NCBI GenBank assembly: GCA_016931355.1
Contig: JAFGEX010000061.1
Coordinates: 1 to 40,669, forward strand
DNA length: 40,669 nucleotides
From: a bacterium
GTDB lineage: Bacteria > Zhuqueibacterota > QNDG01 > JABMRT01
Direction: 5' to 3'
Positions 14,649 to 22,927 of this stretch are shown here, in pieces. The notes under the pieces were generated by a model. It was not told where the DNA came from and ran no database searches. It was given only the letters and a program-made list of their open reading frames with translations. Within the stretch, counting starts at the first letter, position 1, and each line of letters starts with the position of its first letter. A program made the position numbers and the translations under genes.

Positions 14649-16348
14649 AGCATCCATCCGGACCTGTCAAGCTCCGCGATTACCAAAAAGCCTGCCTGGA
14701 GGCCATCCTGATCCGCTACAAGGCGGGCATCCGGCGCCAGCTGGTGTGTCTGCCGACCGGTACGGGTAAAACCGTCATTTTCTCACAGTTCCCCGCATTC
14801 TTCAACATGAAAAAACGGATGCTTGTGCTTGCCCACCGCGAGGAACTGCTCCATCAGGCCAAAGAAAAAATACTGCATGCGAATCCGGCGCTCCAGGTGG
14901 ACATCGAGCAATCCTTCCGCCAGGCCGGAGGCGCCAGCGACGTGGTTGTGGCCAGCGTCCAGACGCTCGGAAGAAAAAAGTCAACCAGACTCTCCCGCCT
15001 GAATCCAGAAGATTTCTACCTTGTTGTCGTGGATGAAGCCCATCATGCGGCCGCCCCTTCCTATCGCCGCATCCTGGAGCATTTCGGCGTTTTTAAGCGG
15101 GACACTCCCCGGCTGCTCGTCGGATTCACGGCCACACCCAAACGCGGGGACAGCATAGGCCTGAATTCCGTGTTTGAGGAAATCACCTTTTCCAGAAGCC
15201 TTTCCGAAATGGTGCTGTCCGGCTATCTGGCTCCTCTGGCCGCGTTCCGGGTCGAAACGGACGTGGACCTTTCCGGAGTCCGCACCCAACACGGCGATTT
15301 CATGCCGTCCCAGCTTTCACGTGCCGTGAATGTGCGCGAACGCAACGATCTGGTGGTAAAGTTGTACAAGGATCATCTGAAAGGCCGCCGCACCCTATGC
15401 TTCTGCGTTGATGTGGATCATACCGAAGCGCTTGCCCGCGAATTCAACCGGAACGGCATTCCAGCCGCAGCCGTGACCGGGCAGACCCCGCCGGAGCGCA
15501 GAGCCGCCGCACTCGCGGACTTCAAGGCCGGGGTCCGCGAGGTCCTGACGAACTGCATGGTGCTGACCGAGGGTTATGACGAATCATCGGTTTCCGGCAT
15601 TCTGCTGGCCAGGCCGACCAAGTCCGCCCTGCTCTATACGCAGATGATCGGCCGGGGAACGCGCCTTCATCCGGGCAAAGAAAATGTGGTGATCATTGAC
15701 ATGGTTGACATCACCAGGCAGCACAGGCTGGTCAACCTGGCCACCCTGTTCGGACTGCCGCCCCGTTTCAACCTTGCCGGACGGACGGCCACTGAGGCGG
15801 TTCAGGCCATCCGCTGGATCGAAGAAAACCGGCCGTGGGTGCGGACGGACTCCGCCTATTCTTTCGACGACCTGCGCTACCATTGCCGCCGGATCGACCT
15901 CTTCAGTCTGCAGACCCCTGTGGATATCGGGAAAATATCCAATTTCGTATGGATGCACATGGGATCCGACCGGTTCCGGCTGGCTCTCGCAGACGGGGAA
16001 CACCTGGGTGTTTATCCCAACATTCTGGGGAAATGGGAGGTGACCCGGCACCGGAAGGACAGCGACGTTCTGATTACCGTGAAGCAGGATAAAAAATCAG
16101 CCGTTCTCGCGGCGGATAAGTACGTCTCCCGGCAATGCAGGGATTCGATCCCCCTGGTGTCCCGTCATTTCGCCTGGAGGAACCAGCCCGCCACACAGAA
16201 GCAGAAGGAACTCCTGCTCTCCAGGGGTTTGAAAATACCTGCCGGCCTGACCAAAGGCCAGGCCAGCCACGTGATCAACATGCTGCTGGCCGGTGCCCCA
16301 GGCCTGAAAACCGGCCGTGCGGAAGGCATGGAGCGGATGGGTCCCTGA
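14645..16348 (+). CDS. SF2 DEAD/DEAH-box helicase
   Basis: This 567-residue ATP-dependent helicase is of the SSL2/RadD-like group. It has Walker A PTGTGKT (37-43), motif Ia LVLAHREELL, DEAH (130-133) in VVVDEAHH, motif III TATP (162-165) and motif VI QMIGRGTRLHP. The last roughly 170 residues are an accessory region with a beta-rich segment (FVWMHMGSDRFRLALAD) and a helical tail (TQKQKELLLSRGLKIP) that looks like a small helix-hairpin DNA-binding module. ATG 14645 overlaps the methyltransferase stop by 4 bp. Probable role is DNA repair or remodelling. No nuclease or restriction gene lies nearby, so a defence function is not supported. Confidence 0.9.
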   Translation: MKHPSGPVKLRDYQKACLEAILIRYKAGIRRQLVCLPTGTGKTVIFSQFPAFFNMKKRMLVLAHREELLHQAKEKILHANPALQVDIEQSFRQAGGASDVVVASVQTLGRKKSTRLSRLNPEDFYLVVVDEAHHAAAPSYRRILEHFGVFKRDTPRLLVGFTATPKRGDSIGLNSVFEEITFSRSLSEMVLSGYLAPLAAFRVETDVDLSGVRTQHGDFMPSQLSRAVNVRERNDLVVKLYKDHLKGRRTLCFCVDVDHTEALAREFNRNGIPAAAVTGQTPPERRAAALADFKAGVREVLTNCMVLTEGYDESSVSGILLARPTKSALLYTQMIGRGTRLHPGKENVVIIDMVDITRQHRLVNLATLFGLPPRFNLAGRTATEAVQAIRWIEENRPWVRTDSAYSFDDLRYHCRRIDLFSLQTPVDIGKISNFVWMHMGSDRFRLALADGEHLGVYPNILGKWEVTRHRKDSDVLITVKQDKKSAVLAADKYVSRQCRDSIPLVSRHFAWRNQPATQKQKELLLSRGLKIPAGLTKGQASHVINMLLAGAPGLKTGRAEGMERMGP

Positions 16349-16502
16349 AAGCGGGAGAATGCAACCGGCCGGTACCCGCGGACCGGACGTTCGCGGCTGA
16401 TTGCAGCTGCGTCCGGGACAGGCGGATGCCGAAACATCTTTGTTGAAATTTTTTCATCAGGCGCAGATCTTCGAAAACGAAGAAACAATAGACCGGGCAA
16501 AG

Positions 16503-17768
16503 ATGAAAAAACGATATCCGGCGTCCTTTTGGATAGGCATCACCGGCTTTTTCCTCCTCGGCATATGCGCTCCGCTGCATACGCAGGATTTGCTCAAGGA
16601 GCTTCTGGAACCTCATCAAGCCGGGGACAGCCTGACTCTTGCCGTTGTCGGTGACATCATGGTCCATCAGGCCCAGCTCGTCTCTGCCTGGAATCCGGAG
16701 ACTCAGGCGTACGATTTTGATCCCGTATTCGCGCCTGTGCGGAAACTGCTCTCCGGATCCGACCTGACCATCGGCAATCTGGAAACAACCCTCCCGGGAC
16801 GCAAGGACCTCTTCGCCGGCTACCCCAGATTCGGTGCGCCGGACGCCCTCGCCCGGGCCCTGCAGAAGGCCGGCTTCGACATTCTGGCTACGGCGAACAA
16901 CCATGCCTGCGACAAGGGACTGCTCGGATTGACCCGCACCCTCGATGTGCTGGACAGTCTGGGCATACGCCACACTGGAACCTGGCGCGATTCAGCCGAC
17001 CGGGATACGAGCGAGGTCCTTGTGGTGAAAAAAAAGGATTTCCGGCTCGCGTTCCTCAATTTCACCTATGACATCAATGGGATGCCCGTCCCGGCTCCTG
17101 CTCAAATCAACCTGATCCGCCGGAAGGTTCTCTCGGACCAGATGGCCCTGGCGCGTTCCCTCGAGCCTGACATGATCCTGGTATTGCTGCACTGCGGAAC
17201 GGAATACGGATTTGAACCGGATGATTTCCAGAAAAAAACCGTGGATTTCCTCTTCAAAGAAGGCGCGGACATCATCCTGGGGAGCCACCCCCATGTGCTC
17301 CAGCGCTTCGATAGGGAGACATCCGCGGACCGGACCGGGACCGTCAAACCAAGATTCGTCATCTATTCTCTGGGAAACTTTTTATCGAACCAGAGGGAGA
17401 GGCGCAGGAACGGCGGAATCGTTCTCCATCTGACCTTGAAAAAAACGTCAAACGATCCGGACGGACTGCGGGCCATGATCGCATCCGTGGATTATACGCC
17501 GGTCTGGGTGGATGCCTCCCAAACCAAGGGCGTGTTGCGGCACCGCATCCTGCCGCTGGCAAAGGAAACGGCCGGCCTTTTCCTTTCCACGCTGAATCCG
17601 GAAAGCAGGCGGGCCGCCGAGATTTTTTTATCCGATACGCACACCTTGCTCAGGCCCCATCTGATAGAGGTACGCCGGGATATTGAAGCTCCCCGCAGCG
17701 GGCAGCAGAGCGTCAAAAGAAAGCCCAATCCATCATACGCCCCAGGGAAACGGGAATCCAACCCATGA
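16503..17768 (+). CDS. CapA-family exported metallophosphatase-like protein
   Basis: This 421-residue protein starts MKKRYPASFWIGITGFFLLG, a likely signal peptide or signal anchor. The CapA/PGA_cap fold is shown by AVVGDIMVH, TIGNLETTLPG, ATANNHACDKG (metal-binding Asn-His), VLLHCGTEY and ILGSHPHVLQ. Family members take part in poly-gamma-glutamate capsule synthesis or other envelope functions; no capB/capC partners are present. ATG 16503 is chosen because the signal sequence starts there. The last 29 codons (from about DIEAPRSG) are encoded by a dispersed repeat, so the natural C-terminus probably lay near LIEVRR. Confidence 0.85.
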   Translation: MKKRYPASFWIGITGFFLLGICAPLHTQDLLKELLEPHQAGDSLTLAVVGDIMVHQAQLVSAWNPETQAYDFDPVFAPVRKLLSGSDLTIGNLETTLPGRKDLFAGYPRFGAPDALARALQKAGFDILATANNHACDKGLLGLTRTLDVLDSLGIRHTGTWRDSADRDTSEVLVVKKKDFRLAFLNFTYDINGMPVPAPAQINLIRRKVLSDQMALARSLEPDMILVLLHCGTEYGFEPDDFQKKTVDFLFKEGADIILGSHPHVLQRFDRETSADRTGTVKPRFVIYSLGNFLSNQRERRRNGGIVLHLTLKKTSNDPDGLRAMIASVDYTPVWVDASQTKGVLRHRILPLAKETAGLFLSTLNPESRRAAEIFLSDTHTLLRPHLIEVRRDIEAPRSGQQSVKRKPNPSYAPGKRESNP

Positions 17769-17860
17769 AGATCGAAGCTCCCCGCCTCCGGCGGCAGAGG
17801 GACTTCGGTCCGAAGGAAAAAGACATTCAGATGCGCCCGCTGCCCGGAGAATGCGCGTTT
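17681..17860 (+). repeat. Dispersed hairpin repeat, copy 3 (two units)
   Basis: Two tandem units begin ATTGAAGCTCCCCGC (about 17681) and ATCGAAGCTCCCCGC (about 17771). The second continues with GGACTTCGGTCCGAAGGAAAA, ATTCAGATGCGCCCGCTG and GGAGAATGCGC. The first unit is read through by the CapA-like gene and supplies its last 29 codons; the rest fills the gap to the next gene. Confidence 0.7.
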
Positions 17861-17948
17861 TGTCTGATTCCAAAAAAATCCCTCCCCTGAACGAACTATC
17901 CTGGCTGTCGGCCATCCTGTTGAAGGGTTCCGGAGGCGTATCCGGTTT

Positions 17949-19340
17949 TTAGCCCACAATCTGCCAGGGCGGCCTCATGGGCCTCAGGATCAGACGCCGG
18001 GCATCGGAATCCCCGACCACTGTTTCATTTTCCGGATCCCAGACTAGGGGCCGTTTCAGGATCATGGCGGCATTGATCAGGTGGCAGAGCGTGGAGGTAC
18101 GGTGGCCTGCCTCTGCAGGTGCAACGGGCTGCCGCCTGAACCGGACGGCATTTAAAAAATCCCTGTGATGACCCGGGCTTCTGCCCGCCATTCTCTCGCC
18201 GGGAGACAAGGTTTCCGAGAGCAGCCCCGGCGGATCGGCTGTCAGGCGTCCGCCGTGCACGGCGATGAAAAGGGATCCTTTCGTACCCTTGAGCCGGAGA
18301 CCCCGTTCGCCCTCGCTGCTCCCGCGCAGCAAAACACCGTTCGCATACCGGCACTCAAAATGGTAATCGATAAACGAGTCGTAAAGGCCGGGTCCGATCC
18401 GCCTCCCGTTCGCCCGGATTTCGACGGGCCCGGTTTCATCGGCCAGGTTCATGAACTGGGCGAGATCCAGGATATGGGCTCCGCGATCGGTCATTTCCCC
18501 GCCGCCGTACTCGAGAATGAACCGCCACCAGAAAAAACACCGTTCCGGCGCATACGGCGACCAGGATGCAGGCCCCAGCCACAGGTCGTAATCCAGATAT
18601 CCGGGCACAGGCAAAGCCCGGACAGGGTGATCCATCTTGATCATCCTGATGTGATGGGGATCTCCGGCGGGCATATGCACGATGATTTCCTCCAGCCTGC
18701 CGATTCTGCCGTTCTGCACCAGTTCCCAGGCAAACCGGACACTGTCATTGGAACGCTCATGACTGCCGGTCTGCAGGATGCGGCCCTGACGTTCCACGAT
18801 GCGGCAGAGCGCCCTTCCCTCTGCAATGCTGTTGACCAGGGGTTTCTCGCAGTAAATGTCCTTGCCCGCACCGGCCGCAGCAATGGAAATAAGGCCATGC
18901 CAGTGATCCGGCGTGCACACACAAACCGCATCGACATCCGGACGCATCAGCAGCTCCCGGAAATCCCTGCAGCAGAAAACGCTTTTGGGGGCAAGGGATA
19001 CACCCGTTTCCTCTGAGAATTCGACCGCTCTTCTGAGCGCGTGCGACAGGCCTGCCGAATGGCTGCCGGGAAACTGGTACAGCATGTCGTAATCATCGCT
19101 GCCCGAATTCACGTCGCAAAGGCCGGTCAGTTGAACATCGGATTGTGCCAGAAAGGCCCGCATGTTGTGCGTGCCCTGACCGCCCAGGCCTATGCAACCG
19201 ATACCGATGCGGTCGCTGGGGGGCAACCTGCCGTTTCTCCCCAATGCGGACGCCGGAATGATGTGGAACAGGCCGGCGAATCCGGCCGTTCTCCTGAGGA
19301 ACCCCCTACGATCACATTGTTCTTTAAACATCCGTGCCAT
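17949..19340 (-). CDS. Tat-exported Gfo/Idh/MocA-family oxidoreductase
   Basis: This is a 463-residue NAD(P)-dependent dehydrogenase-like protein. The N-terminus carries a twin-arginine signal (CDRRGFLRRTAGFAGLFHIIP). The Rossmann fold follows with IGIGCIGLGGQGTHN and AVCVCTPDHWHG, then the EKP motif IYCEKPL. The C-terminal beta-sheet domain includes GGGEMTDRGAHILDLAQF. The family acts on sugars, inositols and related substrates; Tat-exported members of this length are abundant in Planctomycetota and Bacteroidota, usually in sugar catabolism clusters. Here it stands alone between a repeat copy and a minus-strand gap, with no sugar genes nearby, suggesting acquisition from elsewhere. ATG 19340 has only AAAGG immediately before it; ATG 19331 is an alternative start. 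Confidence 0.88.
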   Translation of the reverse strand: MARMFKEQCDRRGFLRRTAGFAGLFHIIPASALGRNGRLPPSDRIGIGCIGLGGQGTHNMRAFLAQSDVQLTGLCDVNSGSDDYDMLYQFPGSHSAGLSHALRRAVEFSEETGVSLAPKSVFCCRDFRELLMRPDVDAVCVCTPDHWHGLISIAAAGAGKDIYCEKPLVNSIAEGRALCRIVERQGRILQTGSHERSNDSVRFAWELVQNGRIGRLEEIIVHMPAGDPHHIRMIKMDHPVRALPVPGYLDYDLWLGPASWSPYAPERCFFWWRFILEYGGGEMTDRGAHILDLAQFMNLADETGPVEIRANGRRIGPGLYDSFIDYHFECRYANGVLLRGSSEGERGLRLKGTKGSLFIAVHGGRLTADPPGLLSETLSPGERMAGRSPGHHRDFLNAVRFRRQPVAPAEAGHRTSTLCHLINAAMILKRPLVWDPENETVVGDSDARRLILRPMRPPWQIVG

Positions 19341-19400
19341 CCTTTTTTTCCGCCCGGCCCAAGTGACGGACCCGGGTCTTTCGTGACCTGATGTTTTTTT

Positions 19401-19506
19401 AACGCTCCCCGGAATGGGGCTGACGGGGAATCCCCGATCCTGATCAAGAGGTCTTTCAGATCCGCCCGCTCTCCCCGCGGCAATCTGCGGGGAATGGGCT
19501 CGCCGC
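19401..19506 (+). repeat. Dispersed hairpin repeat, copy 4
   Basis: The unit reads GCTCCCCGGAATGGGG, then GACGGGGAATCCCCGAT, a spacer, CAGATCCGCCCGCTCTCC, and a CCCCGCGG/CTGCGGGG hairpin with GGGCTCGC. This matches the motif order of the other copies. The minus-strand mtaB gene ends inside it at 19456. Confidence 0.7.
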
Positions 19507-20811
19507 CGGTTTCAAGGTCAGAACTGTACCCCGGCAAACCGCGCCTTGTACGGCTTCGATTTGGACAACCGCAAAACGGTTGATCGCTGCTGCATCCCAC
19601 GGCGCCTCGACACGGAAGTATTCCGACGACAGGCCGGACATCCATTTCCCGGTCGCCCTTCTCTCAAACAGGACTTCTGCATGCCGGCCGATCCGGGTTT
19701 TTAAAAAATTTTCCTTTTTGGCCTGCCCCAGTTCCCGGAGCAGGTCGGCCCGCTCCAGACGAACCGGCATCGGCACCTGGCCGTCCATCGCAGCGGCGGC
19801 AGTGCCCGGCCGGGCGGAAAACGGGAAGACATGAAGATAGGTAAAGGGAATGGATTGAACACAATCCACGGTCTCCCTGAACTGCCGGTCGTTTTCCCCC
19901 GGGAATCCCGTGATGATATCCGAGCCGAGTCCGACCGGGCCAAAGGCCCCGGTTATGCGATCCATGATTTTTCTGAAGGATGAAGCGGAATGACTTCTGT
20001 TCATGGCCTTGAGCAAAGAATCGCTGCCGCTCTGCAGGGCCACGTGAAAATGCCTGCAGATGTTCGGATTTTCTTTCATGACGCGGATCAGCCGCTCATC
20101 AATGTTTTCCGGATCGAGGGAGGTCATGCGGATACGGATATCCGGGTGGAGGCCGGAGAGATATCCGAGAAGTTCCGAAAGGCCGGCGGAATTCCCCTCT
20201 TGAAAACGGAAGTCCCCCACATGTACGCCGGTCAATACGATTTCGCGAAAGCCCCGGAAAACGAGCCGGCTGAAATGCTTCAGGATTTCGCCTTCAGGCA
20301 GGCAGCGGCTGGGCCCCCTGGCTGCCGGGACGATGCAATACGCGCATCGTCTGTCACAGCCGGTTTGAATCCGCAGAAAGGCCCTTGTCCTGCTTCCGAA
20401 ATCCCCGGAATGGGGTGTCGGGAGAGGACCTTCAGGCCAGGAATCCGACACCAGGATCAGCGGTTGCTTCCGCTTCTTGACAGGCTCAATAAGATCTGGG
20501 AGCGCGAGTTTGGACGAATCCCCGACAATATAATCCACCCCCGGGATCAACGCGATATCCTGCGCGGAGATCTGGGAATAACACCCCACCACCGCGATCA
20601 CGGCTTCCGGATTGGCGGACCGTGCCTGGCGTATGGCCTGTCTGCATTTGGCATCCGTCCGCGAAGTGACCGTGCAGGTATTGAGCACCGCGACATCCGC
20701 ATCCTGAGCCCAGCGGACGATGTTGAAACCGCGTTTCCTGAATGCTTCGGACAGAATCGCTGTTTCGGCCTGGTTCAGCTTGCACCCGAGGGTTTTAAAG
20801 GCGACATTCAT
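19456..20811 (-). CDS. mtaB: tRNA ms2t6A37 methylthiotransferase MtaB
   Basis: This 451-residue radical SAM enzyme adds a methylthio group to t6A37 in ANN-decoding tRNAs. The N-terminal UPF0004 domain has C10 (TLGCKLNQAE, the MtaB signature), C46 and C77, which bind the auxiliary cluster. The radical SAM cysteines are C152, C156 and C159 (GCDRRCAYC). A TRAM-like domain ends the protein. The last roughly 15 codons (SPFPADCRGESGRI) lie inside a dispersed repeat. The ATG at 20811 has no Shine-Dalgarno and follows a strong hairpin by only 12 nt; it is the last gene of the trpS-scpAB-rpsA run. Expression may depend on read-through or on a promoter in the rpsA tail. Confidence 0.93.
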   Translation of the reverse strand: MNVAFKTLGCKLNQAETAILSEAFRKRGFNIVRWAQDADVAVLNTCTVTSRTDAKCRQAIRQARSANPEAVIAVVGCYSQISAQDIALIPGVDYIVGDSSKLALPDLIEPVKKRKQPLILVSDSWPEGPLPTPHSGDFGSRTRAFLRIQTGCDRRCAYCIVPAARGPSRCLPEGEILKHFSRLVFRGFREIVLTGVHVGDFRFQEGNSAGLSELLGYLSGLHPDIRIRMTSLDPENIDERLIRVMKENPNICRHFHVALQSGSDSLLKAMNRSHSASSFRKIMDRITGAFGPVGLGSDIITGFPGENDRQFRETVDCVQSIPFTYLHVFPFSARPGTAAAAMDGQVPMPVRLERADLLRELGQAKKENFLKTRIGRHAEVLFERRATGKWMSGLSSEYFRVEAPWDAAAINRFAVVQIEAVQGAVCRGTVLTLKPAASPFPADCRGESGRI

Positions 20812-20823
20812 GTCAAAAATGAA

Positions 20824-20846
20824 AGCCGGCCCTCATCGGGCCGGCT
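20824..20846 (-). terminator. Hairpin terminator or attenuator between rpsA and mtaB
   Basis: Perfect 9-bp stem AGCCGGCCC/GGGCCGGCT with a 5-nt loop, followed on the minus strand by TTCATTTTT. It lies 65 bp after the rpsA stop and 12 nt before the mtaB ATG. It could end most rpsA transcripts; the hairpin would also occupy the place of an mtaB ribosome-binding site. Confidence 0.65.
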
Positions 20847-20911
20847 CTTCATCCTTCCTGCGCATCAACAGATCCTGAATCGGGAACAGTCCCTTCTCCG
20901 GACAGAGCCGC

Positions 20912-22927
20912 TCACCCGGTTGTCTGGTCCTCCTGGGACTCCCCTTCATCCTTTTTTTTCGCAGCCTTCTTCGCGCTCTTTTTTTCTTTACCTTCTTCAG
21001 AGTGCTTCGGCTGATCGGGCGACGCTTCGGCGGCCTCCTGGATGTCCTCTTTCTTGGCGGCCGGTTTTTTGGACCTGGCCGCTGTCTTTTTCTCCTGTGC
21101 AGGTTCCTGCTGAACGCCATCGCCCGCCATTTCCCCAAGCGTGGGCGATTCACCGGATGACTGCATGTAGGCCTCTACCTCCGCATGTTCGGCCGAATCA
21201 ACCGACTGTTTTTCCGCCTCAATCGCCTTTTTCCGAGAGAGAACAATGCGCTTGTTGTCCCGGTCGAATTCGATCACCGCGAAGCTGAGTTCGTCCCCTT
21301 CCTTGATGTTCTGCGCCACCTTGGCCATGGTGGATTCTTCGAGCTGGGAAAGCGGCACAAATCCTTCAAGCCCAAGCGGCAGTTCGACGATGATACCCTT
21401 CTCGATCAGCCGTATGACCTTGGCCTGGGTGACCGTGCCCACGGAATAGGCCTTTTCAAAGCCGGGCCAGGGATCGTCGGACAACTGCTTCACACCGAGA
21501 GAGAGCCTTCTCTCCGCCGGATTGACTTCCAGGACCTGCACTTCGATATCCTGGTTCTTGGTCAAAAGCTCGCTGGGATGCTTGATCTTCCGCGTCCAGG
21601 AGATGTCCGATATGTGGATCAGACCGTCGATGCCGTCTTCCAGTTCGACGAACGCACCGAAGTTGGTCATGTTCCGGATGCGGCCCTTCTGCCTGCTCCC
21701 GACCGGATACTTCTGCGCGATGTCCGACCAGGGATCAGGCGTCAGTTGCTTGATCCCGAGGGAGATACGCTTCCGGTCCTTGTCGATGTTAAGGATCTTA
21801 ACCTCAATTTCATCCCCGACATTCAGGATCTTGGAGGGGTGGACGATGTTGCGGGTCCAGGACATCTCCGAGACATGAACGAGCCCTTCCACGCCGCGTT
21901 CGAGCTCGACAAAGGCGCCGTAATCGGCGATGGAAACCACCTTCCCCTTGACCACGCTGCCTTCAGGGAACTTGTTTTCCACGTTCATCCAGGGATGAGG
22001 CTGCAGTTGCTTCATGCCGAGGGAAATCCGGTCCTTGGCATCGTTGAAATCCAGCACCATGACCTCGAGTTCCTGGTCGAGTTTCACCACCTCCGAGGGA
22101 TGGCCGACCCTTCCCCAGGACAGGTCGTTGATATGTAAAAGCCCGTCCACGCCGCCGAGGTCCACGAACACGCCGAAATCGGTGATGTTCTTGACCGTGC
22201 CCTTACGAACCTGCCCTTTTTCAAGCTCTCCCAGAATGGTCTTCCGCATCTCGGCCATGCTCTCTTCCAGAAGCACGCGCCGTGAAACGACGATGTTCTT
22301 GCGGAGCTTGTTGACCTTGACGATCTTGAACGTGTGCATCTGGCCGATCAGCGCGTCAAAATCCCTGATCGGCTTCACGTCGATTTGAGAGCCGGGCAGA
22401 AAGGCATCCACGCCCATCAGGTCCACCACGATGCCACCCTTGATCCTGCGGACGCATCTGCCTTCGATGGTCCCGCCCTGGTTGTGGATATCCACGACGC
22501 GGTCCCAGAGCCTGATAAAATCAGCCTTGCGCTTGGACAGTTGAAGCTGGCCGTCCGAATCTTCCAGATTGTCGAGAAACACCTCGATCTTGTCCCCGAT
22601 TTTGATCGACTGTAAATCCGGGAACTCCTCGATGGGCACGGTTCCTTCAGATTTGAATCCGATGTCCACGACGACATCGCTTTTGCTGATGGCCAGCACC
22701 CTTCCGCTGACGATCTGCCCTTCTTCGATGTCCTTCAAGGTCCGGCTGTACAGGTCGACAAAATGCTGGTATTCCTCGGCCGAATACTCCTCCCCGTCCT
22801 CCATCATCTGAGGGGACAGGGGCTTTGACCCGGATTGGGTCTCCGGTTCTTTCGCATCACCTCCTTTTTCGAAACCGACCGGTTCACCGGTCATTTCTTG
22901 GTTTTTGGTTTTTTCCACATCCGCCAT
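20912..22927 (-). CDS. rpsA: 30S ribosomal protein S1
   Basis: This 671-residue protein has six S1 (OB-fold) domains at about 68-134, 152-218, 237-307, 321-394, 408-481 and 495-567. Domains 3-5 carry the strongest repeats (DFGVFVDLGG-DGLLH, DYGAFVELE-VEGLVH, NFGAFVELE-IDGLIH). It helps mRNA binding to the 30S subunit. It has a Lys/Ala/Glu-rich low-complexity tail of about 95 residues (575-671), longer than in E. coli S1 (557 residues), and an acidic N-terminal extension of about 65 residues. A strong AAGGAGG precedes ATG 22927 with 9-nt spacing. The gene overlaps the 3' end of ispH by 37 bp, an arrangement recalled from other Desulfobacterota. Confidence 0.97.
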   Translation of the reverse strand: MADVEKTKNQEMTGEPVGFEKGGDAKEPETQSGSKPLSPQMMEDGEEYSAEEYQHFVDLYSRTLKDIEEGQIVSGRVLAISKSDVVVDIGFKSEGTVPIEEFPDLQSIKIGDKIEVFLDNLEDSDGQLQLSKRKADFIRLWDRVVDIHNQGGTIEGRCVRRIKGGIVVDLMGVDAFLPGSQIDVKPIRDFDALIGQMHTFKIVKVNKLRKNIVVSRRVLLEESMAEMRKTILGELEKGQVRKGTVKNITDFGVFVDLGGVDGLLHINDLSWGRVGHPSEVVKLDQELEVMVLDFNDAKDRISLGMKQLQPHPWMNVENKFPEGSVVKGKVVSIADYGAFVELERGVEGLVHVSEMSWTRNIVHPSKILNVGDEIEVKILNIDKDRKRISLGIKQLTPDPWSDIAQKYPVGSRQKGRIRNMTNFGAFVELEDGIDGLIHISDISWTRKIKHPSELLTKNQDIEVQVLEVNPAERRLSLGVKQLSDDPWPGFEKAYSVGTVTQAKVIRLIEKGIIVELPLGLEGFVPLSQLEESTMAKVAQNIKEGDELSFAVIEFDRDNKRIVLSRKKAIEAEKQSVDSAEHAEVEAYMQSSGESPTLGEMAGDGVQQEPAQEKKTAARSKKPAAKKEDIQEAAEASPDQPKHSEEGKEKKSAKKAAKKKDEGESQEDQTTG

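Noticed and set aside
14645-16348. SF2 helicase plus methyltransferase as a defence island
   Set aside because: No nuclease, restriction or other defence genes nearby; neighbours are an envelope protein and a regulatory operon.
19990-21288. 432-codon open frame on the plus strand
   Set aside because: Antisense to mtaB and the end of rpsA; composition is that of a shadow frame.
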